Positions 16,428 through 25,210 of a stretch of 64,000 nucleotides of DNA are shown here, piece after piece. Position numbers and translations under genes: made by a program. Each line of letters opens with the position of its first letter. The first letter of the stretch is position 1. The DNA is from Cupriavidus sp. P-10. Lineage in GTDB: Bacteria > Pseudomonadota > Gammaproteobacteria > Burkholderiales > Burkholderiaceae. The notes under the pieces are model-generated. The model worked only from the letters and a program-made list of their open reading frames with translations, did no database searches and was not told the DNA's origin. Where the stretch lies: positions 248,001 to 312,000 of the forward strand of contig NZ_AP025170.1 in assembly GCF_003402535.2 (NCBI RefSeq), in the 5' to 3' direction.

Positions 16428-17081
16428 ATGAACGCGCATACACAGGTACTTTCCATCGCCGGCCCCGTCGGCGCGATCGACGTTTCGGTGGACCTGCCGC
16501 AAGGTCTGCCGGACACACCCTTGCGCGGCCTGGCGCTGGTCGCGCACCCGCATCCGCTGTTCGGTGGCACCAAGGACAACAAGGTGGCGCAGACGCTGGC
16601 GCGCGCCTTCGTACAACTGGGCTATGCCACCGTGCGCCCCAACTTCCGCGGCGTCGGCGGCACCGCCGGCGAGCATGACAACGGCATCGGCGAGCAGGAC
16701 GACCTGCTGGCCGTCGCCGCCTGGATGCGCGAGCAGACCGCGTGGTCGGCGCAGGCCGCGACGCTGCCGCTGGCGCTGGGCGGCTTCTCCTTCGGCAGCT
16801 TTGTCAGCACGCACGTGGCCCGGCGCCTGGCCGAGGCCGGCACGCCGGTGCAGCGCCTGGTGCTGGTCGGCACCGCCGCCAGCCGCTGGCAGGTGGCCGA
16901 GGTGCCCGCCGACACCATCGTCATACACGGCGAGCAGGATGACACCGTGCCGCTCGCGAGCGTGCTTGACTGGGCGCGCCCGCAGGAGCTGCCGGTGATC
17001 GTCATTCCCGGCGCCGACCATTTCTTCCACCGCAAGCTGCACCTGATCAAGCAGCTCGTCGTCAACGCGTGGGACCGGTGA
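16428..17081 (+). CDS. Alpha/beta hydrolase (dienelactone hydrolase-like)
   Basis: A 217-residue single-domain hydrolase. The oxyanion-side motif is VAHPHPLFGGTKDNKV (about 38-53), typical of the COG2945 family; RPNFRGVGGTAGEHDNG follows, the nucleophile elbow is GGFSFGS (Ser at the centre of GxSxG), Asp is in HGEQDDTVPL and catalytic His is probably in PGADHFFHRK. There is no signal peptide, so it is cytoplasmic. In-frame sequence upstream to 16338 lacks a better start. Natural substrate unknown. It sits between the ferredoxin-like gene and dacC on the same strand. Confidence 0.87.
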   Translation: MNAHTQVLSIAGPVGAIDVSVDLPQGLPDTPLRGLALVAHPHPLFGGTKDNKVAQTLARAFVQLGYATVRPNFRGVGGTAGEHDNGIGEQDDLLAVAAWMREQTAWSAQAATLPLALGGFSFGSFVSTHVARRLAEAGTPVQRLVLVGTAASRWQVAEVPADTIVIHGEQDDTVPLASVLDWARPQELPVIVIPGADHFFHRKLHLIKQLVVNAWDR

Positions 17082-17147
17082 GCGGCGCAGCTTCACCACC
17101 GCGCCATCCCGTCCCGCACGATCCCTTTCTTGTCGGAAACAGAAACA

Positions 17148-18356
17148 ATGCTGAATAGAGCCACGACACGCCTTTCCTCCGCCTTTGCACCCGCCGCCAT
17201 CGTCGCTGCCGTCGCCGCGGCCACGCTGGCCGCCGCGCCCGCCGCCGTCCTTGCGCAGGGCGTGCCGATGCCGCAGGTCGCCGCCAAGTCGTGGATGCTG
17301 TTTGACGTGACCAGCGGCCAGGCACTGGCCTCACAGAACGCCGACCAGCGCATCGAGCCGGCCTCGCTGACCAAGCTGATGACCGCCTACCTGGCGTTCG
17401 AGGCACTCAAGGAAAAGCGCCTGACGCTGGAACAGACCGTGGTGCCGACCAACCTGGTGCTCAAGGTCAAAAGCGACGAGTCGCGCATGTTCATCGAGCC
17501 CAACAAGCCGGTCAGCGTGCAGGACCTGCTGCTGGGCCTGATCGTGCAGTCGGGCAACGACGCCGCGCTGGCGCTGGCCGAGGCCGTGGGCGGCTCGGAA
17601 GAGGGCTTCGTCGCGATGATGAACCGCGAGGCCCAGCGCATGGGCATGAAGAACACCCACTTCACCAACACCGACGGCATTCCCGACCCGAACCACTACA
17701 CCACCGCGGTGGACCTGGCGACGCTGACCACGCACCTGATCAAGGACTTCCCCGAGTACTACGCCATGTACTCGCAGAAGGAGTTCACCTATAACAAGAT
17801 CAGGCAGCCCAACCGCAACCGCCTGCTGTACATCGACCCGACCGTGGACGGCGTCAAGACCGGCCACACCAAGTCCGCCGGCTATTGCCTGATCTCGTCG
17901 GCCCAGCGCCCGCTGGCCAATGTGCCCAACGGCCAGCGCCGCCTGATCTCGATCGTGATCGGCACCACCACCGAACAGGTGCGCACGCAGGAAAGCCTGA
18001 AGATCCTCAACTACGGCTTCCAGTTCTTCGACACGCTGCGCCTGTATGACAAGGGCCAGGTGCTGGCCACGCCCGAGATCTACAAGGGCAAGGCCGGCAC
18101 GGTCAAGATCGGCGTGCAGCACGAGACCTTCGTCACCGTGCCCAAGGGCACCGGTGGTCGCCTGAAGCCCGTACTGGAGCGCCAGGAACTGATGATCGCC
18201 CCGATCGCGGCAGGCCAGCAGGTGGGCATGGTCAAGCTGATGGACGGCACCAACAAGGTGGCCGAGTTCCCGGTGGTGGCGCTGGAGGAAGTGCCCGAGG
18301 CCGGCTTCTTCGGCCGCCTGTGGGACACCATCCGCCTGTGGTTCAAGCGCAAGTGA
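17148..18356 (+). CDS. dacC: D-alanyl-D-alanine carboxypeptidase (PBP5/6 type)
   Basis: Periplasmic penicillin-binding protein that trims the terminal D-Ala of peptidoglycan pentapeptides, 402 residues. A signal peptide ends near residue 37 (AVLAQG). Catalytic motifs are SLTK (Ser73, Lys76), SGN (135-137) and KTG (237-239). A C-terminal PBP5 domain follows, ending in an amphipathic membrane anchor (GFFGRLWDTIRLWFKRK). All active-site motifs are intact. An in-frame TTG at 17130 is an alternative start. The ybeD-like gene follows after 49 bp. Whether this is dacA or dacC cannot be decided from the sequence alone. Confidence 0.92.
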   Translation: MLNRATTRLSSAFAPAAIVAAVAAATLAAAPAAVLAQGVPMPQVAAKSWMLFDVTSGQALASQNADQRIEPASLTKLMTAYLAFEALKEKRLTLEQTVVPTNLVLKVKSDESRMFIEPNKPVSVQDLLLGLIVQSGNDAALALAEAVGGSEEGFVAMMNREAQRMGMKNTHFTNTDGIPDPNHYTTAVDLATLTTHLIKDFPEYYAMYSQKEFTYNKIRQPNRNRLLYIDPTVDGVKTGHTKSAGYCLISSAQRPLANVPNGQRRLISIVIGTTTEQVRTQESLKILNYGFQFFDTLRLYDKGQVLATPEIYKGKAGTVKIGVQHETFVTVPKGTGGRLKPVLERQELMIAPIAAGQQVGMVKLMDGTNKVAEFPVVALEEVPEAGFFGRLWDTIRLWFKRK

Positions 18357-18405
18357 TTGGAATGCGCGGCCCTGGCATGCGCCGGGCCGCGCCGGAGAAA
18401 ACGAC

Positions 18406-18714
18406 ATGACAGCCGACAACCAGGGCAGCGGCAACAAGCCCGGCGATATCCCGCCGGAGCAGTCGCTGATCGAATACCCGAGCCATTTCCCGATCAAGGT
18501 GATGGGCTCGATGCAGGATGGCTTTGCCGAGGCCATCGTCACGCTGGTGCAGGAGTTCGATCCGGACTTCCACGCGGGCAAGATGGAAATGCGGCCCTCG
18601 AGCAAAGGCAACTACCTGGGCCTGACCGTGACGGTGTGGGTGACCAGCCGCGAGCAGCTTGATGATCTGTATCGGGCGCTGACTGCGCATCCGATGGTGA
18701 AGGTGGTGCTGTAA
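18406..18714 (+). CDS. YbeD / DUF493 family protein
   Basis: A 102-residue cytoplasmic protein with the ACT-like YbeD fold. Family features are YPSHFPIKVMGSMQDGF, HAGKMEMRPSSKGNYLGLTVTVWVTSREQLDDLYRAL and the closing HPMVKVVL. In many proteobacteria this gene lies between dacA/dacC and lipB, and the dacC neighbour here fits that order, although lipB is not next. The biochemical role is not established; a regulatory role is suggested by the fold. GGAGAAAACGAC precedes the ATG, giving a plausible ribosome site. Confidence 0.9.
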   Translation: MTADNQGSGNKPGDIPPEQSLIEYPSHFPIKVMGSMQDGFAEAIVTLVQEFDPDFHAGKMEMRPSSKGNYLGLTVTVWVTSREQLDDLYRALTAHPMVKVVL

Positions 18715-18736
18715 GGCATCGCTCCCGCATCGTTTT

Positions 18737-18880
18737 CTCCCCTCTCCCGCGCGCGGGAGTGGGGCCGGGAGTGGGGCCGGGGGAGAGGGCAGGCCCTGGC
18801 ATACCGACACGCGTTGCTTCGTTGACGCTCCCGCCGCCCTCTCCCCCAACCCCTCTCCCGCAGGCGGGAGAGGGGAGCCC
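18737..18880. repeat. Paired CCCTCTCCC palindromes with a 12-bp tandem duplication
   Basis: Same family as at 4685-4830. The left unit (18737-18790) carries CCCCTCTCCCGC/GCGGGAG and a tandem duplication of GGGAGTGGGGCC (18755-18766 and 18767-18778), and ends GGGGGAGAGGGC. The right unit (18837-18880) starts with the complement GCCCTCTCCCCC and contains CCCCTCTCCCGC/GCGGGAGAGGGG. The outer ends pair, so the whole block can fold as one structure. It fills the gap between the YbeD gene and the rRNA methyltransferase gene. Confidence 0.75.
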
Positions 18881-18932
18881 GCCCGCAGGCACGGCAACGC
18901 ATCCGCTGCGGCATGCATTTTCCCTGATCGAC

Positions 18933-20129
18933 ATGAACACCATCACCCTGAAACCCGGCAAGGAAAAATCCCTGCTGCGCCGCCACCCGTGGATCTACGC
19001 GACCGGCATCGCCACCACCGAAGGCCGCTGCGAGCCGGGCTCGACCGTGACCGTGCGCGCCGCCGACGGCCGCTTCCTGGCCAAGGCCGCCTACAGCCCC
19101 GAATCGCAGATCCGCGCGCGCGTGTGGACCTTCGACGAGAACGAGCCGGTCGACCACGCGCTGTTCAAGCGCCGCGTGGCCGCGGCCATCGCGTACCGGC
19201 GCCAGTGGGTGAAGGACAGCGACGCCGTGCGCCTGATCTTTGGCGAATCGGACCGGCTGCCGGGCCTGATCGTCGATTACTACGGCAATGGCGCGCAGGG
19301 CCAGCTGGTGTGCCAGTTCAATTCCGCCGGTGTCGAGCAGTGGAAGACCGCGATCGTGCAGGCGCTGGTCAAGGAAACCGGCTGCCCTAACGTCTATGAG
19401 CGTTCCGACGCCGCCGTGCGCCAGCGCGAAGGGCTGGAGCTGGTGACCGGCGTGCTGGCCGGCGCGGAGCCCGATCCGGCGCTGTCGGTGACCGAGCATG
19501 GCGTGCGTTATTACGTCGATGTGCGCAACGGCCACAAGACCGGCTTCTATGTCGATCAGCGCGACAACCGCAAGCTGGTCGGCGACCTGGCCGAAGGGCG
19601 CGAGGTCCTGAACTGCTTCTGTTATACCGGCGGCTTTTCGCTGGCCGCGCTGCGCGGCGGGGCCAAGTCGGTGACGTCGATCGATTCGTCGGGCGAAGCG
19701 CTGAAGATCGCCGCGGGCAACGTGACGCTGAACGGGTTTGAGCCGGAGCGTGCGGCCTGGCTCGACGCGGACGTCTTCAAGACACTGCGCGAATTCCGCG
19801 CGGAAGGGCGGCAGTTCGACCTGATCGTGCTGGACCCGCCCAAGTTCGCGCCGTCGGCACAGCATATCGACCGCGCCGCGCGGGCTTACAAGGAAATCAA
19901 CCTGGTCGGTATGCAGTTGCTGCGTCCGGGCGGGCTGCTGTTCACGTATTCGTGCTCGGGGGCGATCAGCATGGAATTGTTCCAGAAGATCGTGGCGGGG
20001 GCGGTGACGGATGCGCGGGTGGATGCGCGCATCCTGCGCAGGCTGTCGGCGGGCACCGATCACCCGATGCTGGCGGCGTTCCCGGAAGGCGAGTACCTGA
20101 AGGGGTTGTTGCTGGAGAAGGTGGCGTAA
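18933..20129 (+). CDS. rlmI: RlmI-like 23S rRNA (cytosine-C5) methyltransferase
   Basis: SAM-dependent methyltransferase of the RlmI/YccW family, 398 residues, expected to methylate a cytosine of 23S rRNA. An N-terminal PUA domain (about 1-80, ITLKPGKEKSLLRRHPWIY) precedes the Rossmann methyltransferase domain: GHKTGFYVDQRDNRKLVGDL, SAM-binding EVLNCFCYTGGFSLAALRGGAKSVTSIDSS, DLIVLDPPKFAPS (motif IV) and LLFTYSCSGAIS with the catalytic-type cysteine. The chosen ATG is the one just before the PUA domain; the upstream frame crosses the palindrome block. No partner gene is adjacent in the same direction. The specific rRNA position is inferred from the family. Confidence 0.88.
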   Translation: MNTITLKPGKEKSLLRRHPWIYATGIATTEGRCEPGSTVTVRAADGRFLAKAAYSPESQIRARVWTFDENEPVDHALFKRRVAAAIAYRRQWVKDSDAVRLIFGESDRLPGLIVDYYGNGAQGQLVCQFNSAGVEQWKTAIVQALVKETGCPNVYERSDAAVRQREGLELVTGVLAGAEPDPALSVTEHGVRYYVDVRNGHKTGFYVDQRDNRKLVGDLAEGREVLNCFCYTGGFSLAALRGGAKSVTSIDSSGEALKIAAGNVTLNGFEPERAAWLDADVFKTLREFRAEGRQFDLIVLDPPKFAPSAQHIDRAARAYKEINLVGMQLLRPGGLLFTYSCSGAISMELFQKIVAGAVTDARVDARILRRLSAGTDHPMLAAFPEGEYLKGLLLEKVA

Positions 20130-20160
20130 GCCAGCAAATTGCAGGCGGCGAGGCTGCAAC

Positions 20161-22281
20161 TCACCGCCACATATTGCGCATCCGACTGGCCAGGTCCACC
20201 GGCGCCAGCGCCGGCTTTGCCTTCCCTTCGCCTGGCATCGGCGGCGGCGGCCATGCCCGGCTGTGGAAATTCGGCATCACGCGATTCGGAATGAACCGCG
20301 TGCGCGACGCATACACATGCCGATCGCCAAATCCCACCTGCTGGTGCACGTAGAAGCGCTGCGGCACGATGACGTCCAGATGGTCCTTGGCCCGCGTCAT
20401 TGCCACATACAGCAGCCGCCGTTCTTCCTCGATCTCTTCCGTCGTGCCCGTCGCCAGATCGCTCGGCATGCAGCCATCGACGGCATTGAGCACATACACG
20501 GCCTTCCACTCCTGCCCCTTGGCCGAGTGGATCGTCGACAGGATCAGGTAGTCCTCGTCGCGCGAGGGCACGCCGGACTCATCGCTGGATGCGCTGGGCG
20601 GATCGAGCGTCAGTTCCGTCAGGAAGCGCTCGCGCGCGCCGTAGGTGGCGGCTATGCGCTCCAGCTGCTGCAGGTCGGCCTGGCGCGCGGCGGCGTCGTC
20701 GTGCAGGCGTTCGAGGTGCGGCGCGTACCAGGCCAGTACCTGCTCGAATTCCGAGGGCCACGGCGAGGTCGGCGCCATCAGCGCGCGCGCCAGCGTCAGC
20801 AGGTCTGCCCAGGCGGGCGCGGCGGCCGGCGGCGGCTCGAATTCCTGCAGCGAGAACAGCGGCTCGGTGGCCAGTGCCATGGCGTCGAGCACGCGCGCCG
20901 CGGTCTTCGGGCCGATGCCCGGCAGCAGTTGCAGCGTGCGGAAGCCGGCCATGCGGTCGCGCGGGTTTTCCAGCCAGCGCACCACGGCCAGCACGTCTTT
21001 CACGTGCGTCGATTCCAGGAATTTGAGCCCGCCGAACTTCACGAACGGGATATTGCGGCGCGCCAGCTCGATCTCCACCTGCGCGCTGTGGTCGGCGGCA
21101 CGGAACAGCACCGCCTGCGCCATTAGCGCCAGGCCGGCCTCGCGCCGCGCCAGCACCTGCTCGACCACGTAGCGCGCCTGGTCGGCCTCGTCGTTGACGA
21201 CGATGATGCCGGGCTTCTCGGCCGACAGCCGCTCGGACCAGAGATCCTTGGTATAGCGCTCGGCAGCCAGCCCGATCACCGCGTTGGCTGCCTGCAGGAT
21301 CGGCTGCGTGGAGCGGTAGTTCTGCGACAGCGTCACCTGCTGCGCGTGTGGTGTGAACTGTTGCGGGAAATCGAGGATATTGCGCACGGTCGCGCCGCGG
21401 AACGCGTAGATCGACTGGGCATCGTCGCCGACCACGGTCAGGCCGCGGCCATCGGGCCGCATGGCCAAGAGGATCGACGCCTGCAGCGCGTTGGTGTCCT
21501 GGTATTCGTCGACCAGGACATGGTCAAAGCGGGCGCCCATGTCCTGCGCGATGGCGGGCTCGGCCATGGCCTGTGCCCAGTACAGCAGCAGGTCGTCGTA
21601 GTCGAGCACGTGCTGTTTCTGCTTGGCCTCGACATAGCCGGCAAACAGCGTGCGCAGCGCATCGACCCACATGGCGTAGCGCGGAAACTGCTGCTTGAGC
21701 ACGTCTTCCAGCGGCGCCTGCGTGTTGACCACGCGCGAGTAGATCGACAGGCAGGTCTCTTTCTTGGGAAAGCGGCTGGCGGTCTCGGACAGGCCCAGGT
21801 CGTGGCGCACCACGTGCATCAGGTCGGCGGCATCGCCGCGGTCGCTGATGGTGAAAGCGGGCGACAGGCCCAGGGTCTCGGCGTACTCGCGCAGCAGGCG
21901 CGCGCCGATGGCGTGGAAGGTGCCCGACCATTGCAGCGCCGCGCGGCCCGCGCCGGTCTGCGTGCCCAGCGCCTGGTCGACGATGCGCTCGACGCGCCGG
22001 CCCATTTCGGCGGCGGCGCGGCGCGAGAACGTCAGCAGCAGGATGCGGCGTGGATCGGCGCCGCCCAGCACCATGTGCGCGACCCGGTGCGCCAGCGTGT
22101 TGGTCTTGCCCGATCCCGCACCGGCGATGATCAGCAGCGGGCCGTCGCTGCCGTGCTCGACCGCGGCGCGCTGCTCCGGGTTGAGTTTGGACAGGTAGGC
22201 GGGGCCTGCGTCGGCCGCATCGGGGGCAAGGGCGGATGCGAGATCCGCGGCGGGGGCAAGGTCCAGTGACACAGGCAGCAA
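20161..22281 (-). CDS. UvrD/Rep-family ATP-dependent DNA helicase
   Basis: Superfamily I 3'-5' DNA helicase, 706 residues. All motifs are seen in order: Q-motif LNPEQRAAVEH, motif I IIAGAGSGKTNTLAHR (about 51-66), Ia LLLTFSRRAAAEM, motif II VLVDEYQDTNALQ, III VVGDDAQSIYAFRGA, IV VTLSQNYRSTQPI, V STIHSAKGQEWKAVYV and VI EEERRLLYVAMTRAKDHL. It resembles PcrA/Rep without the long C-terminal extension of UvrD, and carries a lysine/proline tail. It is convergent with the rlmI-like gene (31 bp apart). A repair or replication-restart role is likely, but which paralogue it represents is not resolved. Confidence 0.9.
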   Translation of the reverse strand: MLPVSLDLAPAADLASALAPDAADAGPAYLSKLNPEQRAAVEHGSDGPLLIIAGAGSGKTNTLAHRVAHMVLGGADPRRILLLTFSRRAAAEMGRRVERIVDQALGTQTGAGRAALQWSGTFHAIGARLLREYAETLGLSPAFTISDRGDAADLMHVVRHDLGLSETASRFPKKETCLSIYSRVVNTQAPLEDVLKQQFPRYAMWVDALRTLFAGYVEAKQKQHVLDYDDLLLYWAQAMAEPAIAQDMGARFDHVLVDEYQDTNALQASILLAMRPDGRGLTVVGDDAQSIYAFRGATVRNILDFPQQFTPHAQQVTLSQNYRSTQPILQAANAVIGLAAERYTKDLWSERLSAEKPGIIVVNDEADQARYVVEQVLARREAGLALMAQAVLFRAADHSAQVEIELARRNIPFVKFGGLKFLESTHVKDVLAVVRWLENPRDRMAGFRTLQLLPGIGPKTAARVLDAMALATEPLFSLQEFEPPPAAAPAWADLLTLARALMAPTSPWPSEFEQVLAWYAPHLERLHDDAAARQADLQQLERIAATYGARERFLTELTLDPPSASSDESGVPSRDEDYLILSTIHSAKGQEWKAVYVLNAVDGCMPSDLATGTTEEIEEERRLLYVAMTRAKDHLDVIVPQRFYVHQQVGFGDRHVYASRTRFIPNRVMPNFHSRAWPPPPMPGEGKAKPALAPVDLASRMRNMWR

Positions 22282-22384
22282 AGAGGCAGGGGGAAAAAGC
22301 GGGCAGGCAAAAAAGCTGGCGCTAACTGTATATCCATACAGCCCCGCAGTGCAAGCCGCTTCGCGCGGGATCGGGCACGAACCA

Positions 22385-22413
22385 ACAAAAAAGGTGCTCG
22401 ATGAGCACCTTTT
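22385..22413 (-). terminator. Rho-independent terminator of the TlpA-like gene
   Basis: A 10-bp stem (AAAGGTGCTC/GAGCACCTTT, 3-nt loop) followed on the minus strand by a run of Ts, 24 bp beyond the stop codon of the thiol-disulfide reductase gene. Confidence 0.85.
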
Positions 22414-22436
22414 CCTGGATGTTGCGGGCGACAGCG

Positions 22437-22970
22437 TTACGCAGACTTTGCCAGCGCGCTATCAAGCAGCTTGTGCAGCGCATCCCACTCGGGCTCGCCG
22501 ACATAGCGCTTGAGGATGCGGCCGTCCTTGTCGACCACGAAGGTGGTCGGCGTCAGCTGCACATTGCCGAAGGCCTTGGCGGCGGAGCCGTCCGAATCCA
22601 TTGCCACCTTGAACGGCAGCCCGCGTGTCTTGGCGTAGTTCATCACGTACATCGGCGGGTCATAGTTCATGGCCACGGCGACGAATTCCAGCCCCTTGCC
22701 CTTGAACTGCTCGTAGGTCTTGACCATGTCGGGCATTTCCTTGATGCAGGTGGCGCAGCTGGTGGCCCAGAAATTGACCAGGTAGACCTTGCCCTTCAGG
22801 TCGGCGGTGCTGAGCTTCTCGCCCGACAGCAGCGTGAACGTGGCGGCCGGTGCGGCATTGGCCGGCGCCAGCGCGCGGTAGCCGAACCAGCCCAGCAGCG
22901 CCAGCACGACGATGGCGGCGACGATGGGCCAGGGCTTGCGGGAGGACTTGGCGGGAGCGGAAGTGGTCAT
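22437..22970 (-). CDS. TlpA-family membrane-anchored thiol-disulfide reductase
   Basis: A 177-residue protein with one N-terminal membrane anchor (PWPIVAAIVVLALLGWFGYRAL, about 13-34) and a periplasmic thioredoxin-like domain of the TlpA/ResA type. The active site is FWATSCATCIKEMP (C-A-T-C), and the cis-proline region is VQLTPTTFVVDKDGRI. The start MTTSAPAKSS is preferred to a GTG 39 bp upstream. Probable role: supplying reductant for disulfide exchange, for example in cytochrome c or cell-envelope maturation. It lies 118 bp downstream of a second thioredoxin-fold gene on the same strand. Confidence 0.88.
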   Translation of the reverse strand: MTTSAPAKSSRKPWPIVAAIVVLALLGWFGYRALAPANAAPAATFTLLSGEKLSTADLKGKVYLVNFWATSCATCIKEMPDMVKTYEQFKGKGLEFVAVAMNYDPPMYVMNYAKTRGLPFKVAMDSDGSAAKAFGNVQLTPTTFVVDKDGRILKRYVGEPEWDALHKLLDSALAKSA

Positions 22971-23088
22971 GGAAGGCGGGGAATGCGAATTCTCTTCGGG
23001 CAACGCCACATTCTAATGCCGCTGGCGCCGGGGCGCTGCGCGGAGCCTGGGTGCGGCAATCTGCCGCAATGCCGGCGGTGACCGTGAT

Positions 23089-23625
23089 TCAACGCCGGGT
23101 GGCGACGGCGGCGCGTGCCTGGTCCAGCGCCTGTTCCAGGTAGGCGCCGTAGAAGTCGGGCTGCATGCCGCGCAGCGGGCTGGCGGCGGCGCGGCCCTGG
23201 CGATCGAGGAACAGCACCGTCGGCGCCACCCGCACCTGATGCGCCCGCGCCCAGTCGCGCGCCGTGGTCACGGTACCGTCGGCGTCGCGCAGCGGCGTGA
23301 CGGCGGTCAGGTCCAGCTCGCGCACCGCGATCTCGCCGGCGGCAGCCTGCGGACCGAGGTAGTTGCGGCGCACCGCATCGCAATAGCCGCATCCGGGCAT
23401 CGACACCAGCAGCACCAGCGGCTCGCCGCGCTGCGCGGCTTCGGCGCCGTGAGCGCCCAGGTCGGTGGCGGCAGGCAGGTGCGCCGTGCCCGCGGCCAGC
23501 GCCGTGCCGGCGGCTGTTGCCAGCAGCGCGCACGTGGCCAGACGGAACAGTGCGGTCCGGGCTGGTAGCGCAGGTAGCGCTGGTAGCGATGGCAGGGCGA
23601 GGCGGGGCAGGGTGGGGGCAGGCAT
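23089..23625 (-). CDS. Exported thioredoxin-fold protein with CxxC
   Basis: A 178-residue protein with a signal peptide (hydrophobic FRLATCALLATAAGTALA, likely cleavage near residue 45) and a thioredoxin fold. The redox motif is MPGCGYCDAVRRNY and the cis-proline loop is VRVAPTVLFLDRQGR. The long gap between them and the overall pattern resemble SoxW/TlpA-like or DUF255-type periplasmic thioredoxins. The start is uncertain: an ATG 33 bp upstream is also possible and neither has a clear ribosome site. It precedes the TlpA-like gene on the same strand, suggesting related envelope redox functions. Confidence 0.78.
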   Translation of the reverse strand: MPAPTLPRLALPSLPALPALPARTALFRLATCALLATAAGTALAAGTAHLPAATDLGAHGAEAAQRGEPLVLLVSMPGCGYCDAVRRNYLGPQAAAGEIAVRELDLTAVTPLRDADGTVTTARDWARAHQVRVAPTVLFLDRQGRAAASPLRGMQPDFYGAYLEQALDQARAAVATRR

Positions 23626-23839
23626 GCGGTCAGGAAAAACTGTCAGGCGGCGCACCATGCACCGGGGCGCCGCTTCCGCGATAATACCGGTTTCCGCCCG
23701 CAGGCTCTGGCGGCCGCCAGAGCCGCTCCATGGCCTGCGCGCGCTGTCCGCCACACGCTTCCCCATGCGTCCTCTTCCACCCACGCCGAGCCCTGCCGCT
23801 TTCATTCGCAGTCTCGCCCCCAGTCTGGCCCGCAGCCCC

Positions 23840-24397
23840 ATGATGCGCTGCGCCGCCCTGTGCGTGGCGCTGGCCCTGTGCGCCTGTTCGCCCCGCTATG
23901 ACTGGCGCACGATCCAGTCCGGCGAGGGCGCCTATGCCGCGCTCTATCCGGGCAAGCCCAGCAGTGCCGCGCGCGACGTCACCATCGCCGGCCGCAAGCT
24001 GCCGATGACGATGGAGGCCGCGCGCGTCGACGACACGCTGTTCGCCGTGGGCGTGGTCACGCTGCCCGCCGACGACGAAGGGCTGCGGCGCGAGGCGCTG
24101 GCGGCAATGCAGGCGGGGCTGCTGGCCAACCTCGGCACGGCCTCGGGCGAGCCGCCGCGCACGCGGCCGGTCACGATCACGACCGCCGACAAGCCGGGGC
24201 GGCCGCTCTCCGGCGTCGAAGTGCAGGCCAGCGGCGTGTCGCCGCAGGACCAGGCGCCACGGCGGCTGACCGCGCGACTGGTGGCGGTGGGCGCGCGCGC
24301 CTACCAGGCGGTGGTGCTGGAGTCTGGCGACGCCGCGCGCGACCAGCGCCAGGCCGAGCAGGTGGAGCAGTTCCTCGGCGGCTTCCATCCGTTCTGA
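23840..24397 (+). CDS. Putative lipoprotein, function unknown
   Basis: A 185-residue protein with a short signal sequence and lipobox (Leu13-Cys14-Ala15-Cys16), so probably an outer- or inner-membrane lipoprotein. The mature part begins SPRYDWRTIQSGEGAYAALYPGKPS and has no motif I can assign; a mix of predicted strands and helices ends in EQVEQFLGGFHPF. An earlier in-frame ATG at 23765 would add 25 residues before the signal and is less likely. It is divergent from the thioredoxin-fold gene and lies 82 bp ahead of the LysE-type exporter. Confidence 0.75.
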   Translation: MMRCAALCVALALCACSPRYDWRTIQSGEGAYAALYPGKPSSAARDVTIAGRKLPMTMEAARVDDTLFAVGVVTLPADDEGLRREALAAMQAGLLANLGTASGEPPRTRPVTITTADKPGRPLSGVEVQASGVSPQDQAPRRLTARLVAVGARAYQAVVLESGDAARDQRQAEQVEQFLGGFHPF

Positions 24398-24479
24398 GGC
24401 CAGGCACCGCGGGAGCACAAGGTTTGCGCCGTGGCCGCGGCAATGCGGCGGCGGCAGTTGTCGTCAAAGGAGAATCGAA

Positions 24480-25139
24480 ATGCGTTGGGAAGTGTGGCTG
24501 GCTTATTTCGCCGCCTGCTGGGTGATCGCGGTGTCGCCGGGATCGGGGGCGGTGCTGTCGATGAGCCACGGCCTGTCATATGGCTTGCGCAGGACCAGCA
24601 CCACCATCTTCGGCCTGCAGACCGGGCTGGTGATCGTGCTGCTGATTGCCGGCGGTGGCCTGGGTGCGCTGCTGCTAGCCTCGGAGCAGGCATTCATGGT
24701 GGTCAAGACCGTGGGTGCGCTGTACCTGATCTACCTGGGCGTGCAGCAGTGGCGCGCCAAGGTCGAGAGCGGCGCTGACGGGGCCGCTGACGGGGCCGCG
24801 GGCGCCGGACCCGTGCGCGTGTCGGTCATGAGCGCGCGCCGACGGTTCGCCACCGGGCTGCTGACCAACGTGACCAACCCCAAGGGCATCATCTTCATGG
24901 TCGCGGTGCTGCCGCAGTTCATCGACCCCAACCACCCGCTCGCGCCGCAGCTGGCGATCCTGGCGCTGACCATGTGCTGCGTTGACCTGGCGGTGATGCA
25001 TGGCTATGCGCTGCTGGCCTCGCGCATGCAGGGCCTGTTCCGCAATGCCCGCGCGGTGCGCTGGCAGAACCGCTTCTTCGGCAGCGTGCTGATGGCGGTG
25101 GGCGCGGCGCTGTTTTTCGTGCGCCGGCAGCACGCCTGA
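24480..25139 (+). CDS. LysE/RhtB-family amino acid exporter
   Basis: A 219-residue inner-membrane exporter of the LysE/RhtB family, expected to export an amino acid or homoserine lactone-like compound. The N-terminal WLAYFAACWVIAVSPGSGAVLSMSHGL holds the family hallmark SPGPG-like motif (here SPGSG). Other marks are VKTVGALYLIYLGVQQWRAK, FATGLLTNVTNPKGIIFMVAVLPQFI and a final hydrophobic helix (about 192-214). About five hydrophobic segments are visible. GGAG lies 7 bp ahead of the ATG. A GADGAADGAAGAG insertion in the cytoplasmic loop (about residues 97-110) reflects a GCCGCTGACGGG duplication. Substrate unknown. Confidence 0.9.
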   Translation: MRWEVWLAYFAACWVIAVSPGSGAVLSMSHGLSYGLRRTSTTIFGLQTGLVIVLLIAGGGLGALLLASEQAFMVVKTVGALYLIYLGVQQWRAKVESGADGAADGAAGAGPVRVSVMSARRRFATGLLTNVTNPKGIIFMVAVLPQFIDPNHPLAPQLAILALTMCCVDLAVMHGYALLASRMQGLFRNARAVRWQNRFFGSVLMAVGAALFFVRRQHA

Positions 25140-25210
25140 GCCGCGACACTGGCGCGTGCGCGCCGGGTTTGCTTCAATGAGGGAGTGCCCCCGGTCACGG
25201 AGACCCTCGT

